64,000 nt of DNA, taken from assembly GCF_000002235.5 (NCBI RefSeq), contig NW_022145552.1, positions 1,929,501 to 1,993,500 on the forward strand. The letters run 5' to 3'. The number at the start of each line of letters is the position of its first letter. The stretch's first letter is position 1. This stretch comes from Strongylocentrotus purpuratus. Taxonomy: Eukaryota; Echinodermata; Echinoidea; Camarodonta; Strongylocentrotidae. Shown here piece after piece: positions 45,613 to 58,540 of this stretch. The position numbers were made by a program, and so were the translations under genes. The notes under the pieces were generated by a model. That model did no database searches. It was not told where the DNA came from and saw nothing but the letters and a program-made list of their open reading frames with translations.

Positions 45613-46699
45613 TGACAGTTGCATCTTCAAAGAGAAGATGTAAAATTGCAAAAAGGAAGGCATGCATATTGGGGAGGAAAATGATAAATACTGCCCCCCA
45701 CCGAAAAAAAAATAATGAAGAAAAGTTCTGGCTGAGGCCTTTACATGCATAAACCATATACATATAGGCGATAAATATACCTCTCCCCTCTCTCGGCGGT
45801 GTCAGCTAAAATTTCATGTTAGACGGGTAAAAAAAATCACGGTACCTCTGACATTTTTACCTCTAACATTTTTAACTTGGACATTTTTACGCCTAAAATG
45901 TTTACCTCTGACATTTTTACAGAGTCGAACCCTCTCGCCCTTGTTCCTGTCGACAACTCATACGAATTACTCTTAGCTCTTTTTGGGGGGCCTTTAGTTG
46001 TCAGCAAATTTACACAAATGCTGCATATGGTTCTTTCTTTCATAGGTGTATACAGGAGAAGGGGCAGGAGGGGCCTTATTCCCCTCCCAGCCCCCTCAAC
46101 AAGCGATTCTAGGCTGGTGGGACTTTTTAGAATTAGTATTCAATCCAGTCATAAGTGATAACTACATGTATTTAAAAAAAAAAAGGGGGGGGGTATCAAT
46201 ACCTCAGATTATATAGTAAGCGATATTTTCATTTAATTTTTATTCACTCTATTAAGTTTGTCTTTATCAAAGGATTATTCTGCAATTTCTGGTATGTTTA
46301 TGTCCTCCGAAATAAGAATCACTGTTATCTTTTAATTTTGTGTAATATTTTCCTCATTTTTTTTCCAGTTGTTTCCATGGGGTCACCTGTGCCAGAGTTC
46401 GAAGTTGTACTTTGTCAATGTTTGACTTATATTTTCTATTATATATAAATCATTTTGAATCTGTGGCACAAAATAAATTGCTCATGAAGTATTGCCGTCA
46501 CCGAATCGCTAAAAAATGGATTTACATTTGCACTCGGCAACACAGATTCTGATTTGTTTTATCAATCTGCGAACTTCACCGCTCGATTGCTTGCTATCAG
46601 ATGAAGAAATGCAATATTAGTATGACGTCATTGTTATTCGCATTTTGACCTCAGTCATGAAACGTAGATGCCAAAGGGGAAAGTCCGTGTTTGATCCGC

Positions 46700-46765
46700 G
46701 CACACCCCCCCCCCCCCCCCCCTGCCCCCCCCCCCCTCCCTCCCCCTTCCCCTCGGACCTGCCCA
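46700..46765 (+). repeat. C-rich tract in the divergent spacer
   Basis: Several C runs of up to about 18 bases broken by single T or G. Confidence 0.9.
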
Positions 46766-47436
46766 CCCATGAACATTTTCTGACTTTTCTGAAATAATAA
46801 AAATTATAACGTAAAATATGAAACAAAATTACGACCAGTTTTAACATTTATAGCGACACCCCATTAGGATACAGAGCTGTTGCACAAAAGATGTTGCACA
46901 AAAGATTTTATATGTTGTCAAAGCAGCTTTATATTGCTCTCCTCATCTTTTGATCACAGGCCGGTTTTTAATACAGGGTATGTGACTACAGACTACAAAA
47001 CAGAGGGGAGGTTCGCTGGTTCGTATAATAATCCATGAAACCACCGTATTTAAGAGTTCTGTGGTGTATAGTCACCAATACTGAGATCAGCGAACGATTT
47101 AAACTCCACTGAGGCTACCACTTGCAGGCAGGTTGCAGATGACCCCGAAGTTTGCAAGTGAAATATTATAGTCTACATTTCACAATACTTGTTCATTCTG
47201 ACACCAAGTCAAATTGTTGATCAAAAAATGTTTTAACAGAAAATGGACCCTGCTGCAGTGTTTCAAGTTTTTATTTTATCAGTGTAAACTTTCATGAAAG
47301 ATAACTTATTCCTATCGAACATAAAAACATTTAGATCCAATTTTATGTAGGGCCTATACTTAATTATAACATTGATCTTTTTCTTCTTTTTTATTTTTTA
47401 TTAAAGCACTGTTAAAACAATAATAAATATAATGAA

Positions 47437-47482
<46 letters not shown>

Positions 47483-47689
47483 TACAGTTCGTCTATTATG
47501 TAAAAGTGAAATCTTAAATCTATCCGATGAAAATACAACTTGACATAAAATATAAAGGAACAACAAGTATTTACCCTTTCATTATTTCACAAAAGCAAAT
47601 TAAAATCTCATTTTCCGCACCCCTCCAAATTACGGGTTAAGCAGGGGTCAATGGCCTCGTTTAATGACCTCAATATTTAAAGTGACTAT

Positions 47690-48058
47690 CGTGTCATTTC
47701 TTTGGTAACAAATTAATTTTATTTGCTGTATTTGTGCTTGTTTCACGTTGTATATCATCTTATGCCAAGGCCTTCTTGCTCACCTATTATTATCGTTACA
47801 TCCTTCACCATTACAACCACTTCAATCAAATGTTGTTTTATTTATGGGAACCTATAATCTACCAGCTGAGCTTTTAAACAGGTTCCTCATATTTCACCCT
47901 GTATAACCTTCTATTCAATACAATTAATTTCGACGTCTTTTCCACGAATTAATTATATAATGTGACACTTTTAGTATGTTTCATATTATGTTCTAATTTG
48001 TCAATTATGTGAATTCTTTTTTTTTGTGAAATGTGAAACAAATAAACTTGAAACTTGG
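47690..48058 (+). mobile_element. Possible LINE 3' end with AAACTTG tail
   Basis: GTGAAATGTGAAACAAATAA then ACTTGAAACTTG ends a T-rich 3' UTR-like stretch, similar in style to 45330-45612. No coding part. Confidence 0.3.
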
Positions 48059-48624
48059 ACCCGACCGGTTCATCTATAAAGCCCGCGCTTAATTAATGCA
48101 AAGTCATTGTGAATATGCATACTCCACATATTAGATGATATCATCAAGTCAATAGCAAGTTTTTAGGTCGACAACTTTCGATTTTCAAAGCTTTGCTTTA
48201 GCGTTTCGATTTAGATTTTTCAGAGCGCTGATACTCCTTTGACAGACTCTAAAATGGCATATAATTGATATTATTGTAATCTATGGCTTATAAGCTTTCC
48301 GTTGATATATTGGTCATCTATTTTTTTTTCAGTTCGGATATGCATGGTCTTTAAATGAATATATCAATTTCATATAGGCACAAGATCTAGTAATTTTGGG
48401 TGTTTTTCAGGGGTTAATGACTAGTGATTTTCCTCATGACAAAATCCCGCTGTATTAAAGCTGATGAAAGGTGAATTTAGAAGTCGTGGTTGAACTTTGT
48501 TAAAATTATATATTTTTCTTATTGAAGTTCTGAAAATCGAGTGATGCTTCTTTTAATATTAATGGATAATTATATTAGAGGTTAATGAAATTTCTATATT
48601 GGGAAAGTTGCTCAATGCCGCCCC

Positions 48625-48645
48625 TCACACACACACACACACACT
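48625..48645 (+). repeat. (CA)n microsatellite
   Basis: About ten CA units. Another lies at 41584-41602, and a (GT)n at 20017-20034. Confidence 0.9.
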
Positions 48646-49234
48646 CATATAACCCACACAGAGCGAATCTCGGAAGGGCGATGGGATCCCTTAAATCATT
48701 TCCCCGAAAAAGCCCCCCCCCCCCTCCCCCCGCTTTTATATTCTGAATGGATCAAACTCTGCCCTTTTGTTTGTTTGTTGTTTTTTTTTTACACTTCCCT
48801 CGCTCGCAAAAAGTAGTCTATAACCAGTTTTTGTAGAAGTTTATTGACTCATTGACCCCCCCCTCCCCTCCCCCCCCCCCCATCGGGGTAAACATAAAGT
48901 ATTAATAGCAATGCATGACTTGTGAATACAATTCTAATTACATTATACATAGATTTTTTTAATTTTTTTTTCATAGGTTTTTATTCACTTCTCTCATAAA
49001 GATAAATTGTACATAATTTATGCTACAAACTAATAAAATAATTTTAACATAGGTCTTAATAAATTTGCAAATGAACTTTTACATTTACATACAAGGTTCC
49101 AACTAAAGTTACACATTTACACATAGATAATGATTATACATAGTAATGCCACAAAGATACAAACGATAATAGGTCTATTGTGTATGAAAGTACAAACGTT
49201 AGAAGATAATTTTCCCGACTTTATGAAAAGGATT

Positions 49235-49415
49235 TGATGCGGGATTGCACTACTTGTAGCTACTTGCGCCCTCTATACATCCAACAATGCCTAAGCGCGG
49301 TATCCGTGGTTGATCCCCGTGGTCCCCTTTTGATGAGATAACCTCCTGCCAGTGACCACGCAGGGAGGTCTAATCCCTCCTGGCCAAACTAGTGCAGATA
49401 GGCTATGAAGGCTTT
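49235..49415 (+). repeat. Dispersed repeat B, copy 3
   Basis: Contains TGCACTACTTGTAGCTACTT, GCCAGTGACCACGCAGGGAG and GGTCTAATCCCTCCTGGCCA. It has lost the middle CTCTTTTTCTTATGTTAG segment. Divergent spacer between TEX2 and IRE1. Confidence 0.7.
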
Positions 49416-49838
49416 AATATCCCAGTAAACACACAACGTTCCCAAAAGGGGTTCGCAAAAAGCCCAGGGACTTTAAAAACCTTTATAGAGCGTTTATTTA
49501 TGTTTGAAGAACGTTTTTGTGATCCCTGTGATGATCAGAAGCCAGGAGGAGAAGGGTACCCATGTCCACGACATGCCTAACTATGTGGGCTTATCAATTT
49601 ATATTTTTTCTTTTTTTTACCTCTTCCCCAAAAGGTGCCCTTTTGACGATGCCGAGCACTCCCCAATTCGAATAACAAACATCTCATGCCTCTATGATCT
49701 GATCTTTTTGCTTTTTAAAGCGAAGAAATGTGATTATATATTTGGTCCAATACTAACTGGTTTACCAAACCTATTACCTTGACAACAAATTAAACAACCT
49801 TCAAGTTTGTCAAAGCAGTGCACGCTTGTATCCCATAT

Positions 49839-50223
49839 TGTTACGTCATGTGGCGTTTCCACTCTGTGTTGCGCGTAGCTATTGTGACGTCACGATTAAC
49901 ATTGAAAACTTGTGTAAACAAAGAGATATGCTACACAGGGTGTACTTGATTTTGAACCATTTAATTATATGTTTTGACCTATATCTAGTTGCATGAGAAC
50001 CTTAAATCCAATATTATTCAGCATTACATTATGTCACATTAACAGTAGTATAACTTCTGCACTATTTTTTGTTTACCTTTGGGGGTTCCAAATCAATTAC
50101 TCATTGTGACGTATTCCACCAACATGCTCATGCGCATGCATTCATTTCCTACTGTTACGTCATGCGGCGTTTCCACTCTTTGTTGCGCGTAGCCATTATG
50201 ACGTCACAATGAACATTGAAAAC
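49839..50223 (+). repeat. Duplicated about 70-base unit with TGACGTCA
   Basis: TTACGTCATGTGGCGTTTCC then GTTGCGCGTAGCTATTGTGA and TGACGTCA occurs at 49839-49909 and again at 50153-50223. The exact palindrome TGACGTCA (a CRE) is at 49885-49892 and 50199-50206. Both sit in the spacer upstream of IRE1. They may be repeat copies rather than regulatory sites. Confidence 0.7.
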
Positions 50224-51050
50224 AATTAATGTAAAAAAAAAAAAAAAGAGCTAAAGCTACTCTATATACCCATTATTACAGAGCTGGACATGTACTGGTT
50301 ATAATATCTCTTGAACTTCATCCAGGAATTATCATTTGTAAGACTTTTTTTCCTGCAAAACAGTTAATTTGAACAACAAAGAACACAACTCTTTGTTTAC
50401 ATATAGATCTAGTCTATGTTTGCGTTAAAAAGGTAAAAATTTGGGTGATATGCGATTTTTCAATTTACCAGCTTAATAAACCATATAAGCTAAATGCATT
50501 CCTTTTAATAAAGATTTCTTTTTAAATAAACTTTTTAGTAAAGTTAGAAAATGCCTTGAATCGGGGTCTAAACAGTGTAGACTAAAAAAATCCAGCTGTG
50601 TTCTGTGTACACTGTGCGATGTCATCATGCAAAAAGCCCCTGGCCCTGCACGATCACAACATAGCGTTCGTTCGTTCAATATACACCTTACACGTGTAAT
50701 TCACATACAAGTCAAGTGTGTAATAATTGCGAGCTAGGAATTGATACACTGCAACTAGAATTTCATCTGAATTTGTGAGTTCTTCATTGTTTAATTTGAT
50801 TCAGATTAATGCAGTTGATATCTTGTATTAATCCCCAACAAAAGTTTGGCGCTAAATATATTCGATATTCGTACAAGCTAATGAAATGAGAGATTTCTTT
50901 GGCCAGTACATGCAAGGTCGCGGTCGTGGAGCTGTGCTAAGTGCTGGTTGTGTTGTGGTTGAGAATGAGAGATGCATTGTGTATGTTGGCTCTTTGATGA
51001 TCAGCTGTGTTTAATACCGGATACTGAGTGAAGTAGATGAAATTAGACAG

Positions 51051-51140
51051 TACAGTCAAACCTGGCTTAGTGACCACCTGTCTACAAAGACCACATGTTT
51101 TGTTTCTCTTGAAAATGGTTTCTCATTGATGTACTAAAGT
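51051..51140. mobile_element. Partial CAGTCAAACC-type MITE
   Basis: It begins ACAGTCAAACCTGGCTTAGT and contains ACCACCTGTCTACAAAGACC, shared with 7796-7985. The opposite end is missing. It sits about 250 bases upstream of the IRE1 exon that holds the start codon. Confidence 0.55.
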
Positions 51141-51495
51141 AAAGGAATCTGTCTACATATTTCTCCAGGAAGCTCAGCTCTGAAAACGTGATTATTGATT
51201 ATTTTCTGTTGTTCATGATGATTTTTTTTTTTTTTGTTCTCGAAAATGGTCCAGAGACATCTACATGTGTAAAACGTGTGAAATGTGTTTATTCGCCAGT
51301 GAGAGAATGTTAACTGAAATATTGTTCACAAAGTAAGTTGTTAGACACAAAATGCTTCAGAAATATTATTGATGTTTTCCCTTCTGTTCCAGATAGACTG
51401 ATGACACATTCTATACGACCCAGTTTTTCTGCCTTGTGGCGCTACTCAAACATCTGATCTGAGTTGAGTTGAGAGACCTTTTTCCATTGGGAAAC

Positions 51496-51606
51496 ATGAG
51501 ACACGATATCATCATGAACGAGTTTGGAATGATCCTCTTTATCTTCCTTGTGATCCTCTACATGTCGTTCTGTTTGGTGGATGCCAAGCAGGAAGGAAAA
51601 ACTAAG
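51496..51606 (+). CDS. ERN1: IRE1 coding exon 1: signal peptide
   Basis: 37 codons, MRHDIIMNEFGMILFIFLVI and onward, with a hydrophobic core and likely cleavage after LVDA. It ends ACTAAG|GTATCT in phase 0. A second ATG at 51514 could also serve. The upstream part of this exon probably begins at the acceptor TTCTGTTCCAG ending at 51393, so an untranslated first exon lies further left. Confidence 0.88.
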
Positions 51607-54600
51607 GTATCTTATAATAACATTTTCATTTTCCTATGCATCTTTCCTTCGATCTTTGCAATCTAAAATTCAAAAAGGTTTCCTAGTATAATATAATAAT
51701 TGATAATAATATGTCATCTATAATACACGGCACTCTCACACAATAATTGATTTCACATCGCTTTACATGGTATGATGGTGGCAAAATCAGTTGAATAAAT
51801 ACGTCTTCAAGTGCTTCTTAAACTGTACTGTACATGTAGGTGCTATATGGATGTTCCAGGGCAGTTGACTTCAGAATTTCAATTTCTTTTTGCATTTTGT
51901 CAGTTACATGTAGAGTGTAGATCAAGCCTATATAATTTTGTGTGTATGATTTAATAAACGTTCTTTATCGTTATTTTCTTATCATATTTTTGTTATTGCT
52001 GTTTCTAAAAAATCTATGTCACTGACAGAACCACACCCCAACTCTACAATTATTTTCATTCCTTACATATTGCAAGTAATATACTATAGTTAGTTCCATA
52101 ATCGAAGGGTTTGGTAGGTTAATAATATATTTCATTTACATTTCAGGGAGATGCTGGGGGCCCTCTCTCCATTCCATACACAGGTCATGATGGCCTGCTT
52201 CTTGTGTCAACACTAGATGGCAGCATGCATGCTTTAAATCAACGCACAGGTCGTACAATTTGGACATTAAAAGAAGGTAATCAGTCATGGAGTTCATATG
52301 TATTTCAGTAACGATGAAAATATCTTTGAGTAATGCTCTCTAGTAAGGCATCAATCCACATTTGCTGCTCTTAACCCAGGTGAAGTAAATGAGAACTAGA
52401 ACAGAGTTTTTTCCTTTAATTACCTGATTGTACAAATTTCGCTGAGAAACCGCCTACTAATTGATATATTTGGTAAATTATCATATTGATCCTGCCTGGA
52501 TAGATATTGCGTAGTCCCATATACAGCTTTCTGTGTACAGTGCTTGTAAATTTACCAACACTGGGCCAAATCTCTTTTCACTTTGATGATTCCAGAATCC
52601 TGCAGTACACACCAATACGCTAGGTGATCAACCTTTTCTGATCGATTCACAACGTTTCTTTCACAATCCAATCGCATGACTAGAACTGGTCTATACCTTT
52701 AAAACCTTATAGTTTTATCAATTTAACTATTGTAATATTAGTTTAGGTGTCATGAATATTATTATTGATGCTTTGATACTTCTTATGTTTGATGTTGTTG
52801 TTGTTATTCTAGCGTACATGCTTAAATCAAAGTTTTTGCGATAAGCAACTATGTTAAATAAATTACACACTGGGATTGGATGTCCTGGGTAAACTTAAGC
52901 TTTATTACATATTAAGTGATGTGCTAATATAAGGAGGTGATCAGAAAGGGGAAGCAGATAAAACAAGTTTGTCTAGGAGATAGAAATTGAGAATTTTTTT
53001 AGCTTGCCTTTTCTTTTCAGAATTTAAAGCTAACTATTTAGCGCTTTAAACTTGAATGAAATTTGGAAAATGTAGAAAAGAAAGATTTTGTTTAAAGGAA
53101 GAGAAAATGCAAGGGGAAATAAGGTAGCTCTAGAGGAAGGAGGAGGTAAAAGGTAGGAAAAGAAGAATTTAAGAAAAAGGAGAATTACAAGAGAGGCTAG
53201 GAGGAAATGAAGAAGGAAAAGGAAATCTAAAGTTGAAGATGAAGTGTAATTATGGTAACAAATATAATTCAGAATTCTTTGTCACCTTAAAGCTTCCATA
53301 TCATTTTTTAACAATAAAGAACCACATGTGGAGTGTGGTCTTTTGTAGACAAGGAGTTTAAGGACACTGATCATACACTTGTGTATTGTGTACATGCAAA
53401 TTTGTGTATGGAATATCCCTGTATACATACTTATCGGTGACTGTGTGCTCTCTGTGTACAGCAAGCAGCTATGAGACTACCAGCAGATGTTCAGCAAGTG
53501 CAGTGATTGTAAAGAATTCCCACAATATTTTGTCCTAATAGCTTTACCATGTGGTATAAGAAATCATGGATCAAATTTGTTCATCTTTTTCTGTGATTTA
53601 TTAGCACAGAGATTTATTATTTCTTGATGTAATAAATGTGTAACATGTGATATATATAGCAAGGTGTGCATGTTGTGTACTATACTGCTAGCTGTCAACA
53701 CATTTCAATCATTTTAGCAATCAATGGCAATTAATGCGTGATAAGATGTTTAGGAGGAAATGGCACTGTTCTAGTAATTTTTAATTATGCATAATTTCTG
53801 CTCGTATGTTTAGTAGATATTTAAATAATGGGGAAGTATTCATGTATTTCTTATACCTTGTGCACTCATTTTAGGCCCAAATTAAATATAGTTTCCCCCA
53901 CAATTAATGCTTTTAAAGATAGGGGCAGGCTATTATCTAAAACTGAATGATTTAATATGCTCAATGTATTATAATTTAAGGCTAAAAAAATGCTTATTAT
54001 ACTTAATGATTAAAATGTTCAGATTTTCATTTGTTTAATAGTTCATTTACATTTATATGCAATTATGCACTTGAAATGAAATGTACAACTGTGTATACCT
54101 ATAATAATTGGCTTTTTGTCGATCGGAGACCAGTTGAATTTTGAAGAAGGGCAAACTAAAATTTGATTTAATTTGAAATCAAGCCCGAATTTGATATTCT
54201 ATTTGGCTGAAAAACCATAAAGTTGTTACTAAATTTTACTTATGTTTGCTACTGCAAGAAATCCTTGCGATAATTTAACTGCATTATTGTTTGTGTAGTA
54301 CTGTATGTACATATAAAAACTTCCTTCTTGAAAGGGCATTCATACAAGTTTCTTCCTCATTAATTAATTAATGATAACACCCATTTCCTGTACATTTCCT
54401 TTTCTCAAATTCCATACTCGAGTTCCACACAAATACATGTACAGTGTAAAGAGGGCAAAAAGTCAAACGTGAAGACAGACATCGAGACAGACATTTTCTT
54501 TCAGTTTCCAAAATAAAGAACTGATACTAAATAAATACCCACCCATTTTCAAATAAATGGCCGGAATACCTGAGAAAATATAGAAACATTTAAAAAAATC

Positions 54601-57600
54601 AGAAATATTTTGAAAACTTACTTGGTAAAAATCTGACAATTATGAACCCAATCAACATTTACACTCCTTATGTATTCTATTCTGTAAAATGCATAGAGAC
54701 ATGCAATGATGCCTATGTGTTATGTGCTATAAAAAACGTTTATTAACTATTATGAAAATGAAATATATATGTATCAATATTTTTTTATGTATCGTAGCTA
54801 AATCGTAACACTGTCATTATCCTATTACATTGTAGATGTCTCATATTCTTTGAATAGGGAATATTTTAGATAGTTAATGTATCCCCCCCCCCCTATTTTC
54901 TGTTTGCTTTGAGGTTCATGGAAAAGTACACATTTTTTCTCCTGTACAAATATGATGGCACATTACATGTAATATTATTGAAAATTGTTCATGTGTACTA
55001 TGATTGACATGTAATGGAAAAGAAATCGTCTTGAATATTTATTTTTCACAATTATTGTTGTTGCAGACTTGATGGAGATTTCATCAGCAATTTTGTTTTA
55101 TTAAAATCAGTATGTTTTAAAGGTTATACTCTACATGTACTTGTCCAGTTCTTGTAAATAAACTACGCAAAAAGGATGCAAAAATGTTCTATAAATTGAT
55201 TTTATATGATAAAATATACCCTTCATGATATGATTGATCGTACTTCTAATTTAAATACTATAATAATAATAAATTAATAACAGTCAGCAATGATGATAAT
55301 AGTGGAGTCCTGTAAAGCTCTCTGGTACATGTAGCTGTCTGGTACATTGCCACTCCTAGCGGTCCATTAAAGGTAAAGACCAGTATTGGTAACGCCCCAA
55401 TTTCAAAAAATGAAATGGAAGCTCTCATTACCAATCATGTGAAAGAATATGTTTTGACTAATACATGATGATAAAACATTTGCCGGGAAACCGCCTACTA
55501 ATTCATATATTTGGTGAATTTATTTCTCTCATGGTCGTGTGAGAGAGATAGGGTAGTCCCATATACATCTTTCTGTGTATAGTGCTTGTAACTTTACGAA
55601 GAATGGGCCAAATTTCTTATCATTTTGATGATTCCAGAACCTTGCAGATGCTAGATGCTAGATCAGGCCTTCTCAACTGGCGGCGCGCGCGCCACTCGTG
55701 GCGCTTGCGGTCAGTCAGAGTGGCGCGCGGCTGTTCCAAAAAATAAATAAAAAATAAATTAAAAAAATTTAAAAATTAAAAATTAAAGAAAGAACAAATT
55801 AAAAAATTATATTTCAAAATAAAAAACTCAGCAAAATCAAAAAGTTGCAGTCGAAGTTGAGCCCAAAATGTAAGCAAGCCATTTTGTATGTTTGATTTTC
55901 ACTTCATTTTGACATTTTCCGTGTTTATTGCACCAAAATAACTACATATAAATTGACTTCCAGTGTAGATTTTAGCCAGGAATTATAGTAATTATTTCAC
56001 ATCAATATGAAATTATGATTGATGTTTTATGGAACAAAAAGGTGTTAAAAATACCACATCTGGGCCTTAAAAACGCCCTAAAATCCACTAGTTTCCGGGG
56101 CCTTTGCCCCTGGACCCCACCCAGTATCGGCTCGGTCGCTACGCTCCCTCGCATTCACCAAACATACAGGTTGGCACTTCAACCTCAATAAATTTTTGTT
56201 TTGGCGCTTCTAATAAACTAGTTGAGAAGGCCTGTGCTAGATGATCAACCTTTTCTGATCGATTCCACAACGTTTCTTTCACAATGCAATCGCATGACCA
56301 TTACTGGTCTTTACCTTTAAAATAACCGTGGCTTCAGTACAGCTGCCATTACAGCACTCAAGCCTTATAAAGAATTGATACCTCCCAGGTACCCATTTAC
56401 CTTACCTGGATGGAGTGTGGCAAATGTAAATGAATGTCTTGCCCAAGGACGTTAGTGCTGTGACAGGGATTTGAACCCTGTACCTTGTGGTTCACGGTCC
56501 AGAGACTTATCCACTGGACCACAACACCATGTTAGAATTTCAAATCTCTTTTTCCAGAGGCTTATACATTTTATTTTAAATGTAAAAACATGACTTTCAT
56601 GGGTGTGATTAATGTTTACCATTTTTCATATAAATGTAATGGTATAATTTATTGAATATCTCTTATTTCAGACCTACATGTAGTACTTTTTATGCAAAAT
56701 ATGATGTAAAACATGATGTAAAACATGCTCTTTCGGATACAGTTTATATCCATGTACATGTAGACTAATTTATATTTAGTTGTTATTTTTATAACCTTTT
56801 TATTTCTCCTATTCCAGATCCAGTAATTTTGTATGTAAAAAATGTGCCCTCCCCCCCCCCCCAAAAAAAAAACCCAACACAACAACAAACAACAACATGC
56901 ATGCTTTTCAGGATGTGCTTGAAATTGACATATATACTTTTTCATCTTTCCTTTTTAATTAATGTTATAACCTTTTTCTTTTATTGATTTATGTTTATTC
57001 CAGATCCAGTAGTCAAGATGGCTGTTGACAATCCTGATGGGTTTACATTCCTACCAGATCCGACCGATGGAACCCTATATGTTTTAGGACCAGGCGGTGA
57101 TGGGCTAAAAGTAAGTTTGTTCAATCAAGGCTGTGTGATGTTCAAACTTTAACCAGTCTGCTTCTCTGAGTTCTGCTTTCTTTTAGAGTTGTTGTCTGAT
57201 TGTCTCTTAAAGGGATCGTTTAACAATTTTAAATCTGAGATGCACGGCCCTACGTGTTATCAGTGTCTGTGATATGGTGTTATATTGAAGCCCTAAAAAA
57301 ATTGTGCTTCAAAATGATCAAGAAGTGCCTCAAAAAAGTAAAAACCTTTGAGTGACCGGTTTTACCATACCGGTACTCGTTTTCTCCAATAGATTGTAGT
57401 GTTATGAAAATTGTTTGGCAAATTTCGATTTTCAACCATAAATATCTTGATAATTAGACAGGTGATCGGCTTGTAAAAGTCATTCGGTTCCTGACTGACC
57501 TTAAGGTTTATAATTATCATTGCAGCATGAGCTAAATCAAGGATTTTTTTAAAGGATCTAAGACAAACTTACCGGATCCCTTGGGTTGGGTTTTACTCTA

Positions 57601-58509
57601 ATGAATGAGTGCCAATGATTTTGATTTCTTTCAGAAACTACCGTTAACCATTCCATCGATAGTTTCATCGTCTCCATTCAGAGGGCCAGATAACATGCTC
57701 TATACAGGTAAGGATAACGACGTAGGTGAGATAAACATGTATGCTGCTCCCAATAACATAATACAATGTGTTAATTTAATGTATTTACAAGTGTATTTAC
57801 AAGTCATGTTGAGTTGAATAAATCAAACCTAATTATGTTTATTGATAGACAGGAGGCTGTTAACTCATATTATAGAAGGAGAGTCGACACCCTTCTGGCT
57901 CTCTGCAGATAGTTTCATGTAATTGCATCAAGTATTAATTGGTCGTAAATTTATTATAGCATTGTCTCCATGATTATAAATGATAGTTGTAATAATTGAG
58001 ATTGTATTTGTAATTAGACAAATATACATCTTCAGCTGTCACAGTTATGGCTATTTTCATCACGATTTTTGATCTTTTTTTTTTCTTCTAGCTGATAAAT
58101 TATGTTGATGATTTTCTGTATGAATAATTAGTTCATGGTAAAGCCCCCAAAAATGTTGTTGTATGAAAACTGATTGAAATGAAAATTGTTTAAAAAGGAT
58201 CTCATCTTCTGGCAAGATGTGCTCATTTTCAATATGGCTTCTTGTATCTGGTGATATATCAGGGAGAAAAGCAGACACGTGGATAGCCGTTGACGTTAAC
58301 TCTGGCCATAAGAAGCAGACATTAACCACCGAGTCCAGCCAATCCTCCTGTCCGCTGACCAGTAGCTCGACCCTCTTCCTGGGGCGTACTGAGTTCACTG
58401 TCACCATGTTTGACAGCACAAATAGTAACAAAATGTAAGCAAGATATTTGTGTGCAGGCTGTGTGTCTTTGTGGTTTTCTTTGCAGAGAGAAAACAGGGA
58501 ATGGAGGAG

Positions 58510-58540
<31 letters not shown>

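Larger units (their letters stand above)
45131..51393. promoter_or_regulatory. Divergent spacer between TEX2 and IRE1
   Basis: About 6 kb between the head-to-head genes must hold the IRE1 promoter and untranslated first exon, and probably TEX2 control sequence. Its contents include LINE-like ends, repeat B, the TGACGTCA duplication and a MITE. No TATA box or start site could be placed, and no CCAAT-N9-CCACG stress element was seen. Confidence 0.45.
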
